Shown here: positions 37,600 through 46,689 of the stretch, piece after piece
How the letters are laid out: each line of letters begins with the position of its first letter
Position numbering within the stretch: position 1 is the stretch's first letter
NCBI RefSeq assembly: GCF_005405585.1
Contig: NZ_BJEQ01000015.1
Location: forward strand, 1-64,000
Direction of reading: 5' to 3'
DNA length: 64,000 nt
Source of the DNA: Agarivorans sp. Toyoura001
GTDB taxonomy: Bacteria > Pseudomonadota > Gammaproteobacteria > Enterobacterales > Celerinatantimonadaceae
Notes under the pieces: model-generated
What the model was told of the DNA's origin: nothing
The model's input: the letters and a program-made list of their open reading frames with translations, nothing else
Databases searched by the model: none
Position numbers and translations under genes: made by a program

Positions 37600-38646
37600 T
37601 TACTTAAGTAACCATTCGTTAAACTTCTCACCCAGTGACTCGCCATAGTCGGCCCAGAAATCACCTGACGCCTTTAGGCCCTCATCTAAATGCGAAGACG
37701 GTAGCTTGGGAATGACCGCTTTATCTACATAAGCGTAAGATGAGTTACGGGTTGGGCCGTATGCTACTTCAGGCATGCCACTTAAAGGCTTAGAGCCAGT
37801 AGCGAAGCGAATAAACTCCATCGCCAAATCTTTTTTCTTGGTGCCTTTTACAATTGCCCATACGTCCAAGTCGTATAGGTGAGCGTCCCACACCATTTCA
37901 AAAGGCTTACCTTCGCTTTGAATGGCATCAAAGATTCGGCCATTAGCCGATTGCACCATTACCGCGCCACCATCATTGAGCAATTGTGGCGCTTGTGACC
38001 AGCTATCGAACCAGACAATGTCATCGGCAATGGTGGCCAGTTTGGCAAAGGCACGTGCTTGGCCTTCGTCGGTTTCTAATACTTCATAAACCTGCTCTTT
38101 TGGCACGCCATCAGCGATTAAAGCCCACTCAAGGTTTACTTGAGGGCGCTTACGTAGGGCGCGTTTACCTGGGTATTTCTTGGTATCAAACAAATCGGCA
38201 ATAGAGCTAGGTTGGCCGCCCTTAATGGTGTCGTTATTAAAGGCATACAATACCGTCCATACAATATTACCTACACCACATTCGTTGGCTAATGCCGCTT
38301 CGCTAAAGTCTTTGGCTGCCGGAGTGCCATCGTCACCGGGGGGTAAACTGTCGTGGTCAATCACTTCCAGCAAGCCCTCAGAACAGGCGCGCTCTAAGTC
38401 AATTACCTCTACATCAATCACATCCCAAAGAATGTTGCCACTTTCTACTTGGGCTTTAATTTCGGCAATTCCGCCGGAGTAGTTTTCAAACAGAATTTTG
38501 TGGCCAGTTTCTTCCATAAACGGATCTAGCATGTGTTTTTGCTGGGCTGCACCATAGGCACCACCAAAAGAAACCGCAGTGAGTTGGTCTGCGCTGGCAA
38601 CATTACATGCAGTTGCAAGGGCAATAACGGGGAGTAAACGTTTCAT
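37600..38646 (-). CDS. Periplasmic solute-binding protein, PotD-like (polyamine type)
   Basis: 348 residues. Signal peptide residues 1-19 (MKRLLPVIALATACNVASA), then a COG0687-type binding fold: LTAVSFGGAYGAAQQKHM, ILWDVIDVEVIDL, IVWTVLYAFN and the conserved C-terminal hinge region. The family binds spermidine, putrescine or related cations. Which ligand is bound here cannot be read. The gene lies between the ATPase gene (18 nt) and the permease genes, an order common in polyamine importers. Confidence 0.88.
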   Translation of the reverse strand: MKRLLPVIALATACNVASADQLTAVSFGGAYGAAQQKHMLDPFMEETGHKILFENYSGGIAEIKAQVESGNILWDVIDVEVIDLERACSEGLLEVIDHDSLPPGDDGTPAAKDFSEAALANECGVGNIVWTVLYAFNNDTIKGGQPSSIADLFDTKKYPGKRALRKRPQVNLEWALIADGVPKEQVYEVLETDEGQARAFAKLATIADDIVWFDSWSQAPQLLNDGGAVMVQSANGRIFDAIQSEGKPFEMVWDAHLYDLDVWAIVKGTKKKDLAMEFIRFATGSKPLSGMPEVAYGPTRNSSYAYVDKAVIPKLPSSHLDEGLKASGDFWADYGESLGEKFNEWLLK

Positions 38647-38664
38647 AGGTACCTTCCTTTACCA

Positions 38665-39774
38665 TTAAGAGCTCGGGGGTGGATTAAAAGCTAACCCGTC
38701 ATTAACGGACCACGTTAGTTTAGTTGGCGCACCAGCAGTAATGCTGGGCGCATCGTGATCGTTGAGCACTTTTACCATCAGCTCAGTTTTGTCACGAAGT
38801 TTGAAGAAGTAACGAATAAAGTCGCCTACATAAAGGCGGGTAATAAATTCAGCTTCAATACTATTTTCAAAGCTATGTTTGTCACTTTGGATGAAGAGGT
38901 TTTCTGGGCGGACTGCCAGTACACAGGCTTCGCCTGTTTCGGGGCAGTCCATCGCCTGGCCAGTTACTACACTACCGTCACTGAGCTCTACTTTCGCTAA
39001 GCCTTGAGCGCGATTGAGTACCTTGCCCGACAGGTGATTATTTTCACCAATAAAGTCGGCTACAAAGGCATTTTCTGGGCGTTCGTACAATACATCTGGG
39101 GCGGCACATTGCTGCACCACGCCATCGTTAAATACTGCGATGCGATCCGACATGGTGAGCGCTTCGGTTTGGTCGTGAGTCACGTAAATAGCGGTGAACC
39201 CAATGGATTCGTGCAGGCGCTTAATCTCTAGCTGCATTTGCTCACGCAAGTTTTTGTCTAGAGCGCCTAAGGGTTCATCCATTAATACAATTGAAGGCTC
39301 AAAGATAAGCGAGCGAGCCAAGGCCACCCGTTGTTTTTGTCCGCCAGAGAGATGACCCGGATAGCGTTTACCAAAGCTATCTAGTTCTACTAGGGCTAAG
39401 GATTCCGCCACGCGGCGTTTAATTTCTTCTTTAGGTAGCTTGCGAACCACTAAGGGGTAAGCCAGGTTTTCAGCCACGGTCATGTGTGGGAACAACGCAT
39501 AATGTTGGAACACCATGCCAATATTGCGGTTGTAAGGAGCCACGTTGGTAATGGCTTGGCCGTTCACGAGGATGTGCCCGCTGGTGACATCCTCAAAGCC
39601 AGCTAACATCATCAAACAGGTGGTTTTACCGGAGCCGGAGGGGCCTAGTAAGGTAACAAACTCGCCTTTACGAATGTCTAAATTGAAGTTTTTTACTACT
39701 AGGCTGCGCTGGTCATAACTTTTTTTAACATCAACAAAGCGCACATATTGTTGGTCAGAGACCGGCTCGCTCAT
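38665..39774 (-). CDS. ABC transporter ATP-binding protein, PotA-like
   Basis: 369 residues. Walker A GPSGSGKTT near residue 44, signature LSGGQKQRVALARSL near 140, Walker B IVLMDEPLGALD near 162, and the His of YVTHDQTEA. A C-terminal TOBE domain (about 280-365) is typical of PotA/FbpC-type importers. It is first in the four-gene operon. The start has AAGGAA about 8 nt upstream. No regulator gene is within the operon. Confidence 0.92.
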   Translation of the reverse strand: MSEPVSDQQYVRFVDVKKSYDQRSLVVKNFNLDIRKGEFVTLLGPSGSGKTTCLMMLAGFEDVTSGHILVNGQAITNVAPYNRNIGMVFQHYALFPHMTVAENLAYPLVVRKLPKEEIKRRVAESLALVELDSFGKRYPGHLSGGQKQRVALARSLIFEPSIVLMDEPLGALDKNLREQMQLEIKRLHESIGFTAIYVTHDQTEALTMSDRIAVFNDGVVQQCAAPDVLYERPENAFVADFIGENNHLSGKVLNRAQGLAKVELSDGSVVTGQAMDCPETGEACVLAVRPENLFIQSDKHSFENSIEAEFITRLYVGDFIRYFFKLRDKTELMVKVLNDHDAPSITAGAPTKLTWSVNDGLAFNPPPSS

Positions 39775-39981
39775 ACACAGTTCCTTTTGCTAAGAGCTTG
39801 TTGCTAAAAGTAGACCAAGTTATTAAGAATTTCTATTAACACTAGCGTAACAAATAACCTTGCAGAGAAAAGTGCAAAGTTTGAGCAACTTAGCAATCAC
39901 CGCGAAATAATCTACTGGCTTACATTCGTCGTTTGGTTGAAACATTTGTGTCATTTAACAATAGGCTGAATATCTGTCTAG

Positions 39982-40881
39982 TTACAGGGTTAAACGAGAA
40001 ACTAAAAAATCTACAGCAACTTTTACTTTTGGGATCTGATATTTAAGCCCTTGGTATAAAAGAAAAATTCCTGAGGATTCCGCTGTAGATACTCGAATGT
40101 CTTGGCCCACATCAATCGTTACTAAACTGCCTTCGGCGAGCTGTTGGCTAATTCCCCATTCGGGGAGCAAGGCAATGCCTTCTGCGTTGATGGCGGCATT
40201 CACTAAGCTTGTACCATGATTAGAAATTAAGCGAATGGGAGCGCTTAATTCTTGCCATTGCTGCTGGTGTTTGTAGTACCAAGGTAATACTTTTTCAGGG
40301 CTGCGATAGCGAAGACTAGGGTGAGCGTTTAAGTCCGCAGGTGTATGAGGTAAACCATGTTTGGCCAAATACTTTGGTGCAGCGCACAACACAAAATGAT
40401 TATTAGATAGCTTTTTAGCAATAATCCGATCATCAGGGGCATTACCCGCGCGAACGGCAATATCGATCTGGTCGCGACGTAAATTACTGAGTTGGTCACT
40501 AAAGTGTAGATCGAGAACGATATCTGGATACAGCTGAGAAAACTCGCTAAGAATGGGGGCTAAACAAAGTTCTCCGTAACTAGGCATGGCACTTATCGAT
40601 AACATGCCACTAGGGTGTTGTTGCTGCTGCTTTAACAAATCTTCTGCATCATTAAGGCCATGTAAAGCGGGCAAAATTTGCTGGTAATACAGGGCACCTA
40701 ACTCGGTCAGTTTCACTTGGCGGGTACTACGCTGCAATAATTGCTGTTTTAGCATGGATTCTAGATCTGTAATCCGTCGTGATACCGATGAGGGTGGAAC
40801 ATTAAAGGCTGCTGCAGTTTGGGTAAAGCTGCCAGATTCGGCTAAATGGGCGAAGTATTGTAGTGCGCGTAACTTATCCAT
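39982..40881 (-). CDS. LysR-family transcriptional regulator
   Basis: 299 residues. The N-terminal winged helix includes LRALQYFAHLAESGSFTQTA and FNVPPSSVSRRITDLE (residues 4-40), and an effector-binding domain follows. It resembles the CrgA/DsdC-like subgroup of LysR regulators. It is divergent from the MDR-family reductase gene across 126 nt, the usual arrangement for a LysR regulator and its target. No clear T-N11-A operator was picked out. Confidence 0.9.
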   Translation of the reverse strand: MDKLRALQYFAHLAESGSFTQTAAAFNVPPSSVSRRITDLESMLKQQLLQRSTRQVKLTELGALYYQQILPALHGLNDAEDLLKQQQQHPSGMLSISAMPSYGELCLAPILSEFSQLYPDIVLDLHFSDQLSNLRRDQIDIAVRAGNAPDDRIIAKKLSNNHFVLCAAPKYLAKHGLPHTPADLNAHPSLRYRSPEKVLPWYYKHQQQWQELSAPIRLISNHGTSLVNAAINAEGIALLPEWGISQQLAEGSLVTIDVGQDIRVSTAESSGIFLLYQGLKYQIPKVKVAVDFLVSRLTL

Positions 40882-41007
40882 AAGGTTTTATTTTTGTCTA
40901 AAAGGCAATAAAGTTTAGCTGTAAGGGCTATTTATTCCAAGTTATGCATCTATTTATACTATTTCCACTAATAATGAACGGCTAAGGCCACTCAAAAAGG
41001 ATGCGTA

Positions 41008-42003
41008 ATGTCTAGTTATCAATCAATTCACTTAGTGAAACGCCCGGTTACCAGCATTGAAGCCAGTTGTTTCGAAAGCCAGCAGCACGCTGTACAGGCT
41101 TTGCAAGAAGGTCAATTTAGGGTTAAACAAACCCATATGTCTTTAGACCCTGCCATGCGCGGCTGGATGAGTGACGACCGTGATAGCTACATTCCACCTG
41201 TAGAGTTGGGTGAGGTAATGCGTGCCAGCGGTATCGCTGAGGTGGTTGAGTCGTTAAACCCTAGTTTCCCGGTTGGCTCTAGTGTAATGGGCATGTTTGG
41301 TTGGGCCGAGCAAGCCATTAGTAATGGTGCTGGCGTAAACATTGTGCCGCCAGGTTTACCTGCTGAAGCCGTATTGGCAGTGCTTGCACTACCAGGCATG
41401 ACGGCTGCACAAGGTTTGTTAGAGATAGGTAAGCCTAAAGCGGGTGAGACCTTATTGGTGAGTGGCGCTGCGGGTTCGGTTGGTTCTTTAGTGGGACAAA
41501 TTGCTAAAGCGGAAGGTTTGCGGGTGATTGGTGTTGCTGGCAGCGATGAAAAATGTACATGGCTGGTGGATGAACTGGGCTTTGATGGCGCAGTTAACTA
41601 TAAAACCGACAACATTGCTGCCAAAGTGGCTGAGTTGACACCCAATGGTGTAGATATTTATTTCGAGAATACCGGCGGTGCGATTCAACAAGTTGCAGTT
41701 GATAACATGAATGCACACGGTCGTATTGTGGTGTGCGGCATGATTGCTGATTACAACACTGACACACCTTCAGCGGGACCAAACTGGATCGCTATTGTGA
41801 AGAAGCGCCTAAGCATACAAGGCTTTACCATGCCAGATCACTTCGACAAAGCGCCGCAGCTTATGCAGCAAGTAGGTGCTTACTTGCAAGCGGGTAAGTT
41901 GCAATATCGAGTGCATGTATTAGACGGTTTAGAGTCTGCTATAGAGGGTATTAACCTGCTGTTTAGTGGCCAAAACCAAGGAAAATTAATCGTTAAATTG
42001 TAA
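41008..42003 (+). CDS. NADP-dependent MDR-family oxidoreductase (CurA-like)
   Basis: 331 residues of the medium-chain dehydrogenase/reductase family without zinc ligands. The start IHLVKRPVTSIEASCF and MSLDPAMRGWMSD are typical of the prostaglandin-reductase/curcumin-reductase (CurA/YncB) branch. The cofactor motif SGAAGSVGSLVGQIAK is near residue 152. It likely reduces alkenal or alkenone double bonds with NADPH. Substrate is unknown. It is divergent from a LysR gene and has a good terminator at 42012-42045. Confidence 0.88.
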   Translation: MSSYQSIHLVKRPVTSIEASCFESQQHAVQALQEGQFRVKQTHMSLDPAMRGWMSDDRDSYIPPVELGEVMRASGIAEVVESLNPSFPVGSSVMGMFGWAEQAISNGAGVNIVPPGLPAEAVLAVLALPGMTAAQGLLEIGKPKAGETLLVSGAAGSVGSLVGQIAKAEGLRVIGVAGSDEKCTWLVDELGFDGAVNYKTDNIAAKVAELTPNGVDIYFENTGGAIQQVAVDNMNAHGRIVVCGMIADYNTDTPSAGPNWIAIVKKRLSIQGFTMPDHFDKAPQLMQQVGAYLQAGKLQYRVHVLDGLESAIEGINLLFSGQNQGKLIVKL

Positions 42004-42011
42004 GCGCGTTT

Positions 42012-42045
42012 GACCAAGCCGATATTAGTGGCTTGGTCCTTTTTT
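42012..42045 (+). terminator. Rho-independent terminator after the MDR reductase
   Basis: GACCAAGCC (42012-42020) pairs perfectly with GGCTTGGTC (42030-42038) across a 9-nt loop, followed by CTTTTTT. It separates the reductase gene from the convergent GST gene. Confidence 0.88.
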
Positions 42046-42058
42046 AAGCTTATTTACA

Positions 42059-42676
42059 TCACGCTAATAAAGCTGATTCATCGTCTATCGAGACATAATT
42101 GTCTAACTGAAAAATGCCCTTACACCACGCTTGAATTGCGGGGTAGCTAGCCAAACTAAACTCGCCCTCTTCAGCCACGTGGGTATAGGCATACAAGGCA
42201 ATATCGGCAATGCTTAAGCGCTCATCCACTAAATAACGGTGTTGGCTTAAATGCTTTTCCATTACGTCTAAGGCGGCATAGCCTTGACGTTTTTTATCCG
42301 CCAGTTGGGCGCGTCGAGTTTCATTCAAGCCAGCATGGCCTAGCCAAAACCGCACTGAAGCAATATTGGGTTCGTGACTGTATTGCTCAAAGCTCATCCA
42401 TTTTAAAACTTGCGCTTGCTGCCAAGGGTCGGTAGGCCAATATTGGCTGCCCTGTGCCAGATAAAACAATACCGCATTAGATTCAGCTAAGCAGCGACCG
42501 TCGTCTAGCTGCAATACCGGAATTTTGCCATTGGCATTGAGCGCCAAAAATTCAGGTGTATGGCTTTCTCCAGCAACAATATCATAGTGTTTTAGCTGAA
42601 AAGGCTGAGCCAATAGGTTGAGTAATAAACGAATTTTGTAGCCATTTCCTGAGGGAAGGTAATCATGCAGAATCAT
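42059..42676 (-). CDS. Glutathione S-transferase family protein
   Basis: 205 residues. An N-terminal thioredoxin-like domain (SGNGYKIRLLLNLL near 8-21, GKIPVLQLDDGRCLAESNAVL with the cis-proline and glutathione-binding ES pair near 50-70) is followed by a helical C-terminal domain (RYLVDERLSIADIALYAY near 145). The catalytic residue may be a serine or tyrosine near residue 8-13. Its role is likely conjugation of electrophiles, which fits the MDR reductase nearby. It is divergent from a LysR gene. Confidence 0.9.
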   Translation of the reverse strand: MILHDYLPSGNGYKIRLLLNLLAQPFQLKHYDIVAGESHTPEFLALNANGKIPVLQLDDGRCLAESNAVLFYLAQGSQYWPTDPWQQAQVLKWMSFEQYSHEPNIASVRFWLGHAGLNETRRAQLADKKRQGYAALDVMEKHLSQHRYLVDERLSIADIALYAYTHVAEEGEFSLASYPAIQAWCKGIFQLDNYVSIDDESALLA

Positions 42677-42782
42677 AGCGGCTCCTTGCTAAGTGGTTGA
42701 TGGCTTTAGTGTGGCAAGTTGCTTGTAGTTTGAATAACGATTATTTTTGATAGCAACTATTAACAAGAGTGATGGGTAATAA

Positions 42783-43664
42783 ATGGATATTGATGCCTTA
42801 CGCAGCTTAGTGGCTTTTGTTGAAAGTGGTAGCTTTACTCGAGCCGCTAGCCAAACCTTTCGCACTCAATCGGCGATTAGTGCACAAATGAAAAAGTTGC
42901 AGCAAGAAAGCCAAAGCCTCTTATTTGAAAAAGAAGGCAGAAGTTTAGTACTGACTCCAGCAGGCCAAGCCTTAGCCAGTTATGCGCGACGCATTGTGAG
43001 TTTGCACGACCAGGCTGTCACCGAGCTTAAACACAATCACGCTAATGTAGAGTTACGAATTGGCTGCCCTGATGATTACAGTGTGTCGGTATTGCCGGTG
43101 TTGAGTGAGCTATTGCAACAGCACATTCCTCACTTATGTTTGCGTTTGCACGCTGGGCCTAGCTACCAGTTGCGAGAGCGCTTAGATAGTGGTGAGCTGG
43201 ATTTAGCCATTCTCACTCGCAGTCCAGATAGCGACGAGGGTTACTTGCTAAGGCACGATCAAGGCGTTTGGGTAAGCTCAAAACATCAAGACCTCAGCCA
43301 GCAACGGCCGATTCCTATCGCGCTATATGAAGCAGACTGTAAGTTTCATAGTAGCGCCATAGATGGTTTAGATAAGGCCGAGCTGCCTTATCGCTTACTG
43401 GCTACCAGTGCAAACCATAGCGGATTATATGGTATGGTTTCGCAAGGGCTTGCGCTAGCAGCAATGGCGCGATCTAGCAAAGGTGAATTGCAAGAATTGT
43501 GCGCTAAAACAATGCCGCCCTTGCCAGCAATTGATATTGTAGTTGTCAGTGCTACCCAGCCTCACTCGGCTTGCGGCAGCGCAGTTATAAAACAAATTTG
43601 TGAGCAGTTTCGCCAACTTGACCCGCTTGTAATAGAGCGTTCAAGGGCGACTGCCATTAGTTGA
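42783..43664 (+). CDS. LysR-family transcriptional regulator
   Basis: 293 residues. DALRSLVAFVESGSFTRAAS (residues 4-23) and TQSAISAQMKKLQQE (28-42) form the winged helix, with LFEKEGRSLVLTPAG following. It is divergent from the GST gene across 106 nt and probably controls it (inference). It is a different subfamily from the regulator at 39982, because the effector domains share little visible similarity. Confidence 0.9.
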   Translation: MDIDALRSLVAFVESGSFTRAASQTFRTQSAISAQMKKLQQESQSLLFEKEGRSLVLTPAGQALASYARRIVSLHDQAVTELKHNHANVELRIGCPDDYSVSVLPVLSELLQQHIPHLCLRLHAGPSYQLRERLDSGELDLAILTRSPDSDEGYLLRHDQGVWVSSKHQDLSQQRPIPIALYEADCKFHSSAIDGLDKAELPYRLLATSANHSGLYGMVSQGLALAAMARSSKGELQELCAKTMPPLPAIDIVVVSATQPHSACGSAVIKQICEQFRQLDPLVIERSRATAIS

Positions 43665-43692
43665 TCGTTATCCGAAAAAGTAAGGATGCTTC

Positions 43693-44637
43693 ATGAGTAG
43701 CGCCACGAGTCAGACACAAGGTTTATTGCATTTTAGGTTGTCGCTAAACCAATTATTTGCAATTGGCACCTTAAAGGTACGAGAGATTGTTCCTTATACT
43801 CGGCTTACCGCCCTGCCTCATTCTCATGAGCATGTATTAGGCTCTGCTTCCTTACGTGGGCAAACTATTTCGGTGATTGATATGGCCGCAGCTGTAGGTT
43901 ATCGGCCGATTGCCGAAGACGAGCGCGATGCCTGTTCAATCATTATTACCGACGTAAGCCGCCAAACGGTAGGTTTTTTGGTGCGTGGTATTGACCGTAT
44001 TACCGAGTGTCGCTGGCGCGATATCGATCCACCACCAAGCACCTTAGGTAAAGATGCTTACGTAACCGGCGTTACGCGGGTAGACGATAAGCTGATTCAG
44101 CTGTTGGATATTGAAAAGCTAATTGCTAGCGTATTTCCAGACGATGAAGACCGAATTCGCGTATCGGTCAGCCTGCCTGATCAAGCTATTCTTAGCCAAC
44201 TTAAAATTTTGCTGGTGGATGATTCTGCCACGGCGCGTAAGCAGTTATCTAGCGCCCTGGATAGCATTGAAATTGACTATCAAATGGCTAGCGATGGTGC
44301 TACTGCTTTTAAAATGATGCAGCAATCTGCAGCCGCTGGACAACCGGTAGATGTATTAGTAAGTGATATTGAAATGCCAGGCTTAGATGGTTACGAACTG
44401 ACGTTTGAAGTGCGTAGCGACCCCGGTGTAGCAGACGCTTACATTATCTTGCATACCTCACTATCAAGTGAAATTAGCGTAGACCGCGCGAGCCAAGTAG
44501 GTGCTGATGAAGCCTTAACTAAATTTGACGCGGCTGAACTGATCGATGCCATGTTACGCGGCGCGGAACGTGTTTCAGACAGTGAAACAAGGAGCTCCTT
44601 AGCAAAAAAGAACGGAATCCTTGAGGGGATCTTTTAA
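43693..44637 (+). CDS. cheV: CheV-type chemotaxis coupling protein (CheW-REC)
   Basis: 314 residues. An N-terminal CheW-like domain (about 10-155: LFAIGTLKVREIVPYTRLTALPH, LRGQTISVIDMAAAVG) links receptors to CheA. A C-terminal receiver domain (about 172-300) has the acidic pair in ILLVDDSA, phospho-acceptor Asp225 in VSDIEMPG and the conserved lysine in ALTKFDA. Phosphorylation by CheA would adjust receptor coupling. No other chemotaxis gene is next to it, so it is an isolated cheV. Confidence 0.92.
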   Translation: MSSATSQTQGLLHFRLSLNQLFAIGTLKVREIVPYTRLTALPHSHEHVLGSASLRGQTISVIDMAAAVGYRPIAEDERDACSIIITDVSRQTVGFLVRGIDRITECRWRDIDPPPSTLGKDAYVTGVTRVDDKLIQLLDIEKLIASVFPDDEDRIRVSVSLPDQAILSQLKILLVDDSATARKQLSSALDSIEIDYQMASDGATAFKMMQQSAAAGQPVDVLVSDIEMPGLDGYELTFEVRSDPGVADAYIILHTSLSSEISVDRASQVGADEALTKFDAAELIDAMLRGAERVSDSETRSSLAKKNGILEGIF

Positions 44638-44662
44638 GGCTTTATACCGCGTTAACTGGGCT

Positions 44663-44690
44663 ATGCTTATTAATACTTACTGATAAGCAT
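44663..44690. repeat. 8-bp inverted repeat after cheV
   Basis: ATGCTTAT (44663-44670) and ATAAGCAT (44683-44690) are exact complements over a 12-nt spacer. There is no T run. It may be a weak hairpin or a binding site for the downstream gene. Confidence 0.3.
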
Positions 44691-44699
44691 GGACGGCTT

Positions 44700-45416
44700 A
44701 TGCCGCGATTATCCATTTTTTTATTGTTGTTTAATACGCCCTTTGTCGCAGCTAGCAATATCAACATCGCCACCGACTTTTGGGAAGATTTCAGTAATCG
44801 AAATGGCATCGGCTATTATTTTTCATTAGTCGAACGTATTTTCCCCGACTACAGCTATACCGCCCACTTTATGCCCTACCCACGCAGCGTAGCAATGCTA
44901 GAAAAACAGCAGGTTGATCTTGTGTTTGGCGCTTCAGCCGATGAGTTCGATAAGGCCAATTGTTCACAATACTTAATTGAACGTGATGTCACCGATATGC
45001 TGGTTTCAGCCACATTTGCCAATAGCTATCAATCATTAGACGATTTAGTGGGGAAGCGTGTAGTGTCTCACCTTGGTTACGATTGGGCTGACTCTTTGCC
45101 AGAAGGGACAAGCTACGATGAGTACTCAGACTTAAGCCAAATGATTAAATTACTTAAAGTTGGCCGTGTAGATGCGATCTTGGATTATCGAGATGATGTT
45201 GAGGCATTGCTAGATAGCTCTCCGTCACTGAAAGGGGACTTTGCATTTATCGATAGTGTGTTTGGTTATGGCACTACTTTTTGTTTTTCTACCACTGAAA
45301 AAGGCGCAATGTTATTAAATCAGTTTGAACAAGCCATGCCCTTGCTTATTGAAAGCGGTGAACTTCATCAAATAATGATGGATACAACCGATAGTGATGT
45401 AGATTACCCCTACTAA
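44700..45416 (+). CDS. Periplasmic amino-acid-type substrate-binding protein, orphan
   Basis: 238 residues. A signal peptide (residues 1-18, MPRLSIFLLLFNTPFVAA) and a bilobed SBP_bac_3-like fold with NINIATDFWEDFSNRNG, MPYPRSVAMLEKQQVDLVFGAS and LKVGRVDAILDYRD. No permease or ATPase gene is near, so it may act as a sensor-coupled or unlinked binding protein. It follows cheV after 62 nt. A link with chemotaxis is suggested by position only. Confidence 0.8.
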   Translation: MPRLSIFLLLFNTPFVAASNINIATDFWEDFSNRNGIGYYFSLVERIFPDYSYTAHFMPYPRSVAMLEKQQVDLVFGASADEFDKANCSQYLIERDVTDMLVSATFANSYQSLDDLVGKRVVSHLGYDWADSLPEGTSYDEYSDLSQMIKLLKVGRVDAILDYRDDVEALLDSSPSLKGDFAFIDSVFGYGTTFCFSTTEKGAMLLNQFEQAMPLLIESGELHQIMMDTTDSDVDYPY

Positions 45417-45500
45417 CCTTATACATGTTTTGAGGCTTGGACGCCGCTGAGCTTTGCTTTACACTGCTCTGCTAAATAGTTATTCAAAGAGTAGAGTAAG

Positions 45501-46319
45501 ATGCAGGGTCATTTATCTAAAATGCGCGCCGAACTGGCCGAGCAAGTACAATATTATTTGCCGGTAGGTGAACAAGAGCTGCACCTTAACCCCCTGATCG
45601 GACAATCTTTCGCCTTTGAATTTACCGGTAACATTCATTGCCGAAACTGCGGTAAAGCCACCAAAAAGAGCTATTCGCAAGGCCATTGTTTTGTTTGTAT
45701 GCGCAAACTAGCGAGCTGCGATATGTGCATTATGAAACCCGAAACTTGCCACTATAGCGAAGGAACGTGCCGTGAGCCCGAGTGGGGCGAAACCCACTGT
45801 ATGATTCCGCACTATGTTTATTTAGCGAATACTTCCGGTTTAAAGGTGGGCATTACTCGCCATACTCAAATTCCTACCCGTTGGATTGACCAAGGTGCTA
45901 CTCAAGCGTTACCTATCTTTAAAGTGGCAACACGCCAATTGTCTGGTTTAGTGGAGATTGAATTAGCTAAATTGGTGGCTGATAAAACTAACTGGCGGGC
46001 TATGCTAAAAGGCGACGCGATTGAATTAGATTTAGTGGCTGAGCGAGAACGATTGTTGCCACAAATTGGTGATGCCTTAGCGGAACTCGCAGAACGTTTT
46101 GGTTTAGATTCAATTACCGCATTGCCCGACGAGGCGGTGGTAGACTTACACTTTCCAGTTGAACAATACCCAAGCAAAATTAGTAGCTTTAACTTAGATA
46201 AAAATCCTTTAGTAGAAGGTGAGTTACAAGGTATTAAAGGCCAATACTTAATTTTTAACAATGGTGTGATAAACATACGTAAATTTGGATCTTATGAAGT
46301 AAAACTGCTTGAATCCTAG
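45501..46319 (+). CDS. DUF2797 family protein with cysteine-rich zinc-binding region
   Basis: 272 residues. A cysteine-rich part at about residues 47-95 contains CRNCGKA, CFVCMRKLASCDMCI and ETCH...GTC, which suggests one or two zinc sites. The next block, HYVYLANTSGLKVGITRH near residue 110, looks like a GIY-YIG nuclease core (YVYLANT / KVGIT). DUF2797 proteins have no established function that I can name. The neighbouring zinc-type operon begins 40 nt downstream on the same strand, which may be chance. Confidence 0.82.
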   Translation: MQGHLSKMRAELAEQVQYYLPVGEQELHLNPLIGQSFAFEFTGNIHCRNCGKATKKSYSQGHCFVCMRKLASCDMCIMKPETCHYSEGTCREPEWGETHCMIPHYVYLANTSGLKVGITRHTQIPTRWIDQGATQALPIFKVATRQLSGLVEIELAKLVADKTNWRAMLKGDAIELDLVAERERLLPQIGDALAELAERFGLDSITALPDEAVVDLHFPVEQYPSKISSFNLDKNPLVEGELQGIKGQYLIFNNGVINIRKFGSYEVKLLES

Positions 46320-46359
46320 TTAGGGTTAGTTGTTTAAGAAGTACACAAGGTAACTGATA

Positions 46360-46644
46360 ATGTTAAATCCCCGCAGGCAACAAGGCATAACTTGGATACT
46401 GATTTTTTCAGTATTTGCCTTTGCCTTGGCGTGGGGCGAGCATCAGGCTGAGCGTTTAGACCCAGATCATTCAGAGCTCCATTGTCAGCTGTGTTTTAAC
46501 TTAGAAAAACTCGCTACTGCCTTGGTTAGTAGCGCCTTAGTGATTGCGTCGTTAATGATTGCGCGGTCTTTTATTGCCGTTAATTACGCTTTTAAAAATG
46601 CCCATAGTCTAGCGGCTAGCGCGCGCTCGCCCCCTGCCATTTAA
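46360..46644 (+). CDS. Small membrane protein with CxxC, upstream of the zrg-type operon
   Basis: 94 residues. Two hydrophobic segments (about 11-26 and 49-67) flank a short loop with WGEHQAE, DPDHSELHCQLC, that is, histidines and a CxxC motif that could bind metal. It resembles small DUF2946-type proteins found with metal genes, but I am not sure of the family. It precedes the histidine-rich zrgA-like gene by 45 nt on the same strand, so a role in metal handling is likely by position. Confidence 0.65.
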   Translation: MLNPRRQQGITWILIFSVFAFALAWGEHQAERLDPDHSELHCQLCFNLEKLATALVSSALVIASLMIARSFIAVNYAFKNAHSLAASARSPPAI

Positions 46645-46689
46645 CTAAATCTATATTCTTTTATTTTTAGCTAACAATGGATACCTATA

